Assembly: GCA_963921795.1 (NCBI GenBank)
Contig: OY997659.1
Span: 20,247,734-20,311,733 of the forward strand
DNA: 64,000 nt
Reading direction: 5' to 3'
DNA from: Nannobrachium achirus
Lineage: Eukaryota; Chordata; Actinopteri; Myctophiformes; Myctophidae
This document shows positions 55,010 to 64,000 of the stretch, one piece after another. Within the stretch, counting starts at the first letter, position 1, and each line of letters begins with the position of its first letter. A program made the translations under genes and the position numbers. The notes beneath the pieces were generated by a model. That model ran no database searches, was not told the DNA's origin, and saw only the letters and a list, made by a program, of their open reading frames with translations.

Positions 55010-55675
55010 AGAAGTTCAGTCACCCCGATAGAGACTATGCTTGGAAAGGAGCCGGATAGGTGGTTCGGGACATCTAGTAGGGACGCCTCCCGTGCATCTC
55101 CCTAGGGAGGTCCTCGAAGCACGTCCCACTGGGAACAGACCCCCTGGAAGACCCAGATGGAGGGATTACATCTCCACACTGGCCTGGGCATAGACATAGA
55201 AAGGTAGACGCCTCCTTCGGCTCTGGGGCATATGCATCGGGGGGCCAAGGGAATCTGTGCGTCACACATACGGAAGTTGCGAGGCCAATCAGAGGCAGGC
55301 GGGTCTTTACGTGTGCAGCCTGTAAGAACAGCTGAGCCGCGCAACTGGCTCTCGCATCGGAACTGGCTCTGTTACGTTGAATTGATAAGTCCCGGAGAAG
55401 ACGCGTTGTGATTGGCCAGTAGTCACTTGACTGGCACCAGTCCCCTCGTTTTTCCAGGAAGTCCGGACTATTGTTGCACGTCGCTCCAATGAATTGCAGA
55501 GGCGAATGAGGCATCTATCTTTTTATATCTGTGGGCCTGGGAACGCCTGGGGGTCCCCCAGGAGGAAGTGGCTAATGTTGTGCAGGAGAGGGAACACTGG
55601 AAATCTCTGTTGGAACTGTTACCCCTGCAATCCTCTTTCGGATAAGTGGTCGAAAGATGGATGGATGGATACTTA
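55010..55675 (+). mobile_element. 3' end of a degraded Rex1-like LINE, interrupted
   Basis: GAAAGGAGCCGGATAGGTGG, CCTAGGGAGGTCCTCGAAGC and CCCTGGAAGACCCAGATGG match the conserved 3' coding end of a common fish LINE. The match resumes after about 340 bp of unrelated DNA (55190-55530) with GCCTGGGAACGCCTGGGGGT-CCCCCAGG and GAAGTGGCTAATGTTGTGCA. It ends in GGATAAGTGGTCGAAAGATG-GATGGATGGATA, a (GATG)n tail. Reading frames are broken. Confidence 0.65.
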
Positions 55676-55823
55676 CTTTGTTTTGATTATTAGCAGAATG
55701 GGGAAACTGCCACCAGCCAGCAGCCAAATAGTTATGGGTTGCTGCCTGCTACACACATATTATAGCCTATATGACAGGCTTCAATACTAAGAACCAAAAG
55801 CATGCCCAACAAATGCTGTTGCG

Positions 55824-55976
<153 letters not shown>

Positions 55977-56212
55977 TGTGCCGTATATATCAAACTCCAT
56001 GGGAGTTCGGCTGTGTTCCCAGCTCACCTGTGTTCTGCAGCCAACAGCAGTGAAAGTGCAGCCACTTGGAACTAAATGACCTGTAACTAGCTCTTCTCTT
56101 CTCTCTCAACCCTGTCAGAAACACACTCTCAGCCATCAGCTTTACACTGCTCCCCAATGCAAGCCCAGACACAAAGCACCTGTCTGTCTTCCTCTAAGGT
56201 TAAGCCCCCCAG

Positions 56213-56213
<1 letters not shown>

Positions 56214-56284
<71 letters not shown>
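56214..56284. repeat. (AC)n microsatellite
   Basis: GCGCGCGCACAC followed by a perfect CA run. Confidence 0.95.
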
Positions 56285-56286
<2 letters not shown>

Positions 56287-56307
56287 CGCCTGTGAGTTTG
56301 TGGTAAA

Positions 56308-56535
56308 GTGCCTTTATCCAAGGCACTTTACAAAGATTGTGCATTACATTCACCCATTCACACACACACATTCATACACCAATAGCGGAGGAAACCATGC
56401 AAGGCACCAACCTGCTCACCGGGAGCAACTAGGGGTTCAGAGTCTTGCTCAGGGACTCTTCAACACTAACTCTGGGGGAGCCCGGATTCGAACTGGGAAC
56501 CCTTTGGGAATCCTCTGTGTTCTAATGACAGTTTG
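56308..56535 (-). mobile_element. tRNA-derived SINE, reverse copy
   Basis: The reverse complement carries B box GTTCGAATCC (56484-56493), the body AGTCCCTGAGCAAGACTCTG-AACCCC and tail GTAATGCACAATCTTTGTAA-AGTGCC. It is the same family as 16131-16384; the A-box side is truncated. Confidence 0.8.
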
Positions 56536-56605
56536 CCCCGCAACAAAGCTGTGTTTGTATTAGTGAGTGTACATGTGTGAGAGAGGAAGACAAGGAGTCA
56601 GACAG

Positions 56606-57098
<493 letters not shown>

Positions 57099-57607
57099 TT
57101 AAAGGGATATTTCACAGTTGGAATAACTTTTGGTCATGTTATCATCTACTCAGGGTCTCAGGCTTTTGGGAACACCCCAGACAGTTTTTAAGTTGCTTGA
57201 TTCAGTATTTATATATTTTATCAGCCCCCCCCCTTCCTATACAAACCCAGTAACTTCAAACTCCGTTTTAACCAAATGAATTAATCAAAAACACCCGTTC
57301 TTGGTTCTGGTGACTGATACTGTCCTCCAAATACGTGAGCTGGTCGTGTTTTACTTTTTTCATTTATTTTTAATAATTAAAAAATACGGCCAGCTCATGT
57401 ATTAAGAGTTACCAGAACCAAGAATGGGTGTTTTTTTTTATGAATCTATCATGGTTAAATGGAGTTTGAAGTTACAATGGGTTTGTAACCCATTGATAAA
57501 ATGAATACCAAATATCAAAATATTGAATCAATCAACTTAAAAACTGTCCAGGGTGTTCCCAAAAGCCTGAGTAGACGATGAAATGACAAAGTGAAATATT
57601 CCTTTAA
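57099..57607. mobile_element. TTAA-bounded palindromic MITE
   Basis: TTAAAGGGATATTTCACAGT is mirrored by AAGTGAAATATTCCTTTAA. Arms of about 200 bp include CTCAGGCTTTTGGGAACACC / GGTGTTCCCAAAAGCCTGAG and CAGTTTTTAAGTTGCTTGAT / ATCAATCAACTTAAAAACTG. The centre has TTTATTTTTAATAATTAAAAAATA. Confidence 0.88.
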
Positions 57608-57910
57608 CCATACCGTACCTGTTGCTATTCTTATATGCTGGGTATATTCTCCATTGTATGCAACGCTAGTTCTTCTTATCGAGCACCTTTATGTGTATAT
57701 TAGACTTTGTATATATTAGACTTTGTATATTGTTTTGACTGTGCCTTCCTGTTATTTGACTTTCTGAGTTCCTATCTTCCCTGCTCTAACTCTTACTGTA
57801 ACTGAAAATGTTGATCTTGAGAGCTTGCACCAATCTTACAGCTGTATTCGTGTGGTGTACAGTAATTCTGATTCTGTGATCGTCTGCGTGTGTTTAAGTT
57901 TGACATACGC

Positions 57911-57911
<1 letters not shown>
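57608..57911. other. Intronic, nothing identified
   Basis: TATATTAGACTTTGTATAT is repeated at 57697-57730. Otherwise unassigned. Confidence 0.35.

Positions 57912-57982
<71 letters not shown>
57912..57982. repeat. (AC)n microsatellite
   Basis: Perfect CA run of about 70 bp. Confidence 0.95.
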
Positions 57983-57985
<3 letters not shown>

Positions 57986-58289
57986 CTGTTTCAAACGTAT
58001 TATTATCTTGCGACTAAGCAATGTGGAGGTGTATTGCAGCAAGGGAATATCAGGTATTAACTTGGAACTGAATCGGTGTGTGTGGAGTGCCCTTTCGAAA
58101 TAGCTTTCCTTGACCTCTAGTGCCATTCTCTACCGATGTTCCTCACTCTTTTCTTGCTGCGTTTTGATTGAAGCATCAACCAATGCTAGTATGTATTTTA
58201 CGCCTCCCTACCTCTCCATTTAAAACGTTGGGAGAAGATTAGATATTGTGTGTCTGTCTGTATGTATGTATGCATGTATTTTTTTTTCT

Positions 58290-58333
58290 CTCACGCACGC
58301 ACGCACGCACGCACTCACTCACTCACTCACTCA

Positions 58334-58417
<84 letters not shown>
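58290..58417. repeat. Compound (CGCA)n(CTCA)n(CA)n microsatellite
   Basis: CACGCACGCACGCACG, then CACTCACTCACTCACT, then a perfect CA run, suggesting stepwise conversion of repeat units. Confidence 0.95.
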
Positions 58418-58418
<1 letters not shown>

Positions 58419-58948
58419 TTATATACAGTATATTTAGTCGTCTCCTGTATACATTTTGTATTCGTGGTTCAAAATGACCACGAACCAGGCAGCCAACAAA
58501 GTGTACTGTAGGTCAATTTTAGCCTGGGCTGGTAAGTTTACCTACTCTACTGGCCTCTTTGGCAAGTAACCAGCCGTGATTGTGGAGTCCCTGTTCTATT
58601 CTGAACGTCGTTTGGCCAAGATTGGAGACATGGTTGTTTGTTAATTCTGGACTCCATCAAGCATGCAGTGGCTGGCTTTTGGATTCAAAGAAATTAGTGC
58701 ATTTCTTCCCTGATTACATACATAGCTCTGTGTTGTTTCTCTCTAGTTTTGTTCTCGCCATCTCTGTTTATGTAATCCATTGTTAACCCTCTCATCATGA
58801 CATTCACCCATATTCATGTTTGAAATAAAGACCTATTCTCCTTTTCTCTCTCCCTGACATTCATTGTCTCACCCTCCTTGTCTGTCTCCTTCGCTTGTGT
58901 TGCACAAGACTGGCATTTAACCACATCCATGTGTGTGCGTGCGTGTGT
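58418..58948. other. Intronic, nothing identified
   Basis: Unassigned sequence with AAATAAAG near 58824. Confidence 0.35.
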
Positions 58949-59010
58949 GATCTACAAGCTCAAAATGTGTTGGGAATCACGATGTGACATATGTTGAGCT
59001 GTAGACCGAC
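58949..59010. repeat. Hairpin repeat, diverged copy
   Basis: TGATCTACAAGCTCAAAATG ... CATATGTTGAGCTGTAGACC. Confidence 0.65.
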
Positions 59011-61517
<2,507 letters not shown>

Positions 61518-61650
61518 TGGGAAAACCCTCAGAAAAACACAGGGTGACGTCATCCACTGGGAAAACCCTTGAAATAACACATGGTGACGTCACCACTTGG
61601 ACTTGCGTGCTCTGCTGGCGCACAAGTAGGCCATATATGGCCACCCCTGG
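61518..61650. repeat. Tandem CRE unit joined to the shared terminal-type repeat
   Basis: Two 40-bp units, each CTGGGAAAACCCT...ACAC...GGTGACGTCA, end with perfect CREs (TGACGTCA at about 61544 and 61584). They are followed by CTTGCGTGCTCTGCTGGCGC-ACAAGTAGGCC and a CArG box CCATATATGG. The latter part is the reverse complement of 3436-3480. Confidence 0.6.
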
Positions 61651-62124
61651 TATAGGACGAGGACCTAACTGGTTTTAAGGCATGCAGGATAGGGCGATAA
61701 CTAAACCAGTGGAACATTCAACACTGGAACATTTTATCACCTCTTCAAAGACCTGGGAGAGTAATGGGGGGTTAGGAAGACTGGATGGGGCGCGTGCTCT
61801 GGTAAATATAGGCCCTCAAGACGGCATGCAGGAGGGTAAAGACTCTTGGCTTCAAGGAGGTTCCACGTTCACAGTGTAGTCGTAATAAAAGAGTGACTCT
61901 GGGTGTTTTCCTCTTTTTGGGGGGGGCCGGGGAAGGGCGAGGTGCGGTTAATTAAGATGGGGTTGTTTTAGCCAGGCAGTAAAAACAAACGTCCGACCCA
62001 AAAGAAGAAAGAAATGGGAGCGACTAGGTGAGGTGAGCTGGGGGGGGAACACTACGCCGTTGACTCCAGGAATAACACAGTCGTTCTCTCTGTCGTTGCA
62101 CGGAGGAGACACACAATGAGTGAC
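61651..62124. other. Intronic, nothing identified
   Basis: G-rich tracts at 61918-61935 and 62038-62050. Otherwise unassigned. Confidence 0.35.
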
Positions 62125-62410
62125 TTCAGTTCAGAGCATAGACTGTAAAAAATATGGACGATGGGAAGCCATTGGTTTCTATGCTGTGAAAATGACGCTT
62201 TTTTGGCCCTTGTATGGGTGCCACCATCATTGTAGAAATCAACATTCATCGGTAGAAATGGTACCATCTTGATTGCTATTGGCTGCCAACGGTCACATAC
62301 AACCGCAGGGATACTTGGGAGAATGAGAATGTGGTGTTGAGCTTGCCGAAAATAAAGCACACGAAGAAGAATCATCTCAAGTCTATGATCACAAGCCCCT
62401 CCTACAGCAA
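62125..62410. repeat. Dispersed repeat, 'atagactgtaaaaaatatgg' type
   Basis: CATAGACTGTAAAAAATATG-GACGATGGGAAGCC, followed by CCACCATCATTGTAGAAATC and ATTGGCTGCCAACGGTC, matches the layout of a common fish non-coding repeat. Confidence 0.45.
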
Positions 62411-63192
62411 TTTCATCAATTATAACATAGATAACATAGACAGGAACCATAAAGTATTTATGACAATGTTTATTAACTAAGGTAAGAAAATCAAATGTAA
62501 AAGTTTGGGGGAAATTAATGGAATCCTATGGAGAATATGTTGCTTTTGGAACCAGAACAGCGCAACTAGCGGCCAATCATAGGAACTTTCCTTTTTAAAT
62601 TCGGGACAACTGGCCCCCTGCATGGTTCAGAAAAGAGCTTAAACCTCTATTCCCCTACCAACACACTCACACACACACGCACATAAAATGTAAGTGAACA
62701 CAGGCAGGCACAAACTGGGTGATGAACACATGCATTTGCAAATACGTGTACATGTAAATAATAAATACTGTATGTACCTTGTGTTGTGCGTGTCATGCAC
62801 TCCAACACATAAGCAGTGGCACACAACAACACCAAAGCACAGCAGCTGCAGTGGAAGATGAGTTCATCTCGGCATCACCGTGAAAAGCCCTCAGGGCAAA
62901 TCTGACCGATTCAACTTTCAACTTCAAGCTAACAAACTAGTGCATGCACAGAGTTAAAGTTATGTGTTTCCCAGTCAGGGGGAGAAAGGTAACTAGCTTT
63001 ATCCTCAGGCAGCAGCTTGGATCACAAAAAAAAAACATGTAGTTGTAGATCACCAGCATCTTCTGAGCCTGTGAACCCCAGGTGCAAACCAAGAGAAGGG
63101 GTTGAAAAAGAGAAACATTTTGAATGTGAATGAAGCAGTGCTGCCGCCCTGCTGTTCAACTGGAGCATGATAACAGGGGCATCAATATGTCA
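62411..63192. other. Intronic, nothing identified
   Basis: Unassigned sequence. Confidence 0.35.
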
Positions 63193-63524
63193 TAGGGCAT
63201 TCCCCAACTATTCGAATATTCGAATATCAAAGTCACTATTCGATGTTGTTCACCGAAGTCGACCCTGACAAGCCCTTGGAATTGTAGGTATTAATGTGAC
63301 TCTGTTCCACTGATAAATATTGTGAAAATAGCAGATCTACGACATGCTCACAACGCCTCGCAACGCAAGGCATTGTGAGCATGTAGATAGGCTATTTTCA
63401 CAATGTTTGCCTCTTGCTTACTTAATATTTGACAGTTTGGTCAGTCCTGTCGAATATTCGACTATTCGAATACTTTGAGGTTGAATAATTCGAATACTAA
63501 AAATCACTATTCGTGAATGCCCTA
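63193..63524. mobile_element. Palindromic element TAGGGCATTC with nested hairpin
   Basis: TAGGGCATTCCCCAACTATT is mirrored by ACTATTCGTGAATGCCCTA, with ATTCGAATATTCGAAT words in both halves. The hairpin family copy at 63318-63405 (ATTGTGAAAATAGCAGATCT ... AGATAGGCTATTTTCACAAT) is inserted between them and is itself palindromic out to the flanking ATTGTG/CACAAT. Confidence 0.75.
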
Positions 63525-63639
63525 ATATGTTATTATTCAAAGGTTTTTCAAATGCTGCGTAAAGCAGTTTTTTCCCCGACCCAAACAGTGGACAGTGCTG
63601 GCTCTGTTGGTGTTCTCCACCACAAGGGGGGTTTCCTCG

Positions 63640-63850
63640 TTTTTCCTTGTGACTGCCATTATGCAGGGTTGGCATAATGACGCCAAGGGTCAGAGTAGTA
63701 ATGACGTATAATCTCTCCCTATAAATCACCCACATATATACCATACCAACATGTCAGAGGAGAAGGATCTAACTCCATCGAAATCTCGCCTGGCTGGGAG
63801 CTTATCCGTCCCTTACATCTACTGAGAAAATAGTTAACTTATTTGTTTAG
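63640..63850 (+). promoter_or_regulatory. TATA/CRE-like promoter with a 24-codon ORF
   Basis: GTAATGACGTATAA (CRE-like) and CCCTATAAATCACC (TATA, about 63718) lie just before ATG 63751, whose frame reads MSEEKDLTPSKS... and stops after 24 codons at 63825. The layout resembles the starts of the intronless genes at the left of the window, but no protein family is recognised. Confidence 0.3.
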
Positions 63851-63855
63851 TTGGA

Positions 63856-64000
63856 GTTCCGACAAGATGGCGACCGAGTAGGACGCGTTTGTTGAGCTCT
63901 GTGGAGGTGCATAGTTTTCACATTTTTTAAGCCCATTTTTTACTGCCTTTATAGTTCTTTTGAGACTTTAAACGCCCAAAACACTGGTGAGCGTCTGTTT
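63856..64000 (+). mobile_element. Possible 5' end of a LINE, cut by the window
   Basis: AGTTCCGACAAGATGGCGAC-CGAGTAGGACGC carries an AAGATGGCG (YY1-type) motif typical of L1-like 5' ends. The rest lies outside the window, so the family cannot be settled. Confidence 0.3.

Overview
This window is nuclear DNA from a ray-finned (teleost) fish; the species cannot be named from the sequence alone. The evidence is a MAP4K4 kinase gene with fish-like splice structure, an L2-clade LINE with a (TTA)n tail, tRNA-headed SINEs, many hAT- and TTAA-type MITEs, and very long CA/TG and GA microsatellites.

Left part (1-20.2 kb): four intronless protein-coding genes lie on the + strand. They are kpna2-like importin alpha (132-1664), uck2-like uridine-cytidine kinase (3724-4485), a full-length pi4ka-like phosphatidylinositol 4-kinase III alpha (7874-14149, 2091 codons) and a txlna-like taxilin (17229-18815). 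A truncated tandem copy of the taxilin 3' half follows (about 19185-20085). In vertebrates the parent genes are multi-exon, so these look like processed (cDNA-derived) copies whose reading frames have stayed open. They are not randomly decorated. The regions upstream of uck2 and pi4ka share about 130 bp of related promoter-like sequence. A second repeat with the core CTCTGTCGAGGTGCCAACTTG-like sequence lies after kpna2 (inverted), twice before uck2, after both taxilin copies, and alone at 35.5 kb. A related piece, without that core, is at 61.6 kb. CRE-like, CArG-like, CCAAT and TATA-like motifs recur in these modules. I regard this retrogene cluster with a shared promoter/terminal module as the best candidate for something undescribed; a germline (testis) role is inference.

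Middle part (20.2-30.2 kb): gene-poor DNA made of MITEs, a minisatellite built on CCATATATGG (a consensus CArG box), hAT-like fragments and microsatellites.

Right part (30.2-64 kb): a purine (GA) tract, a 5' UTR and the first two coding exons of map4k4 (30950-31006 and 31317-31382). The remaining 32.6 kb appears to be intron 2. It holds a complete L2-type LINE with both ORFs open (about 36.96-41.78 kb), several SINEs, a 658-bp palindromic element, many TTAA-bounded MITEs and about 1.5 kb of dinucleotide repeats.

Running through the whole window is a small hairpin repeat (AGATCTACAAGCTCACAACG and its reverse complement around a short loop). There are about 17 copies, many of them nested inside other non-autonomous elements.
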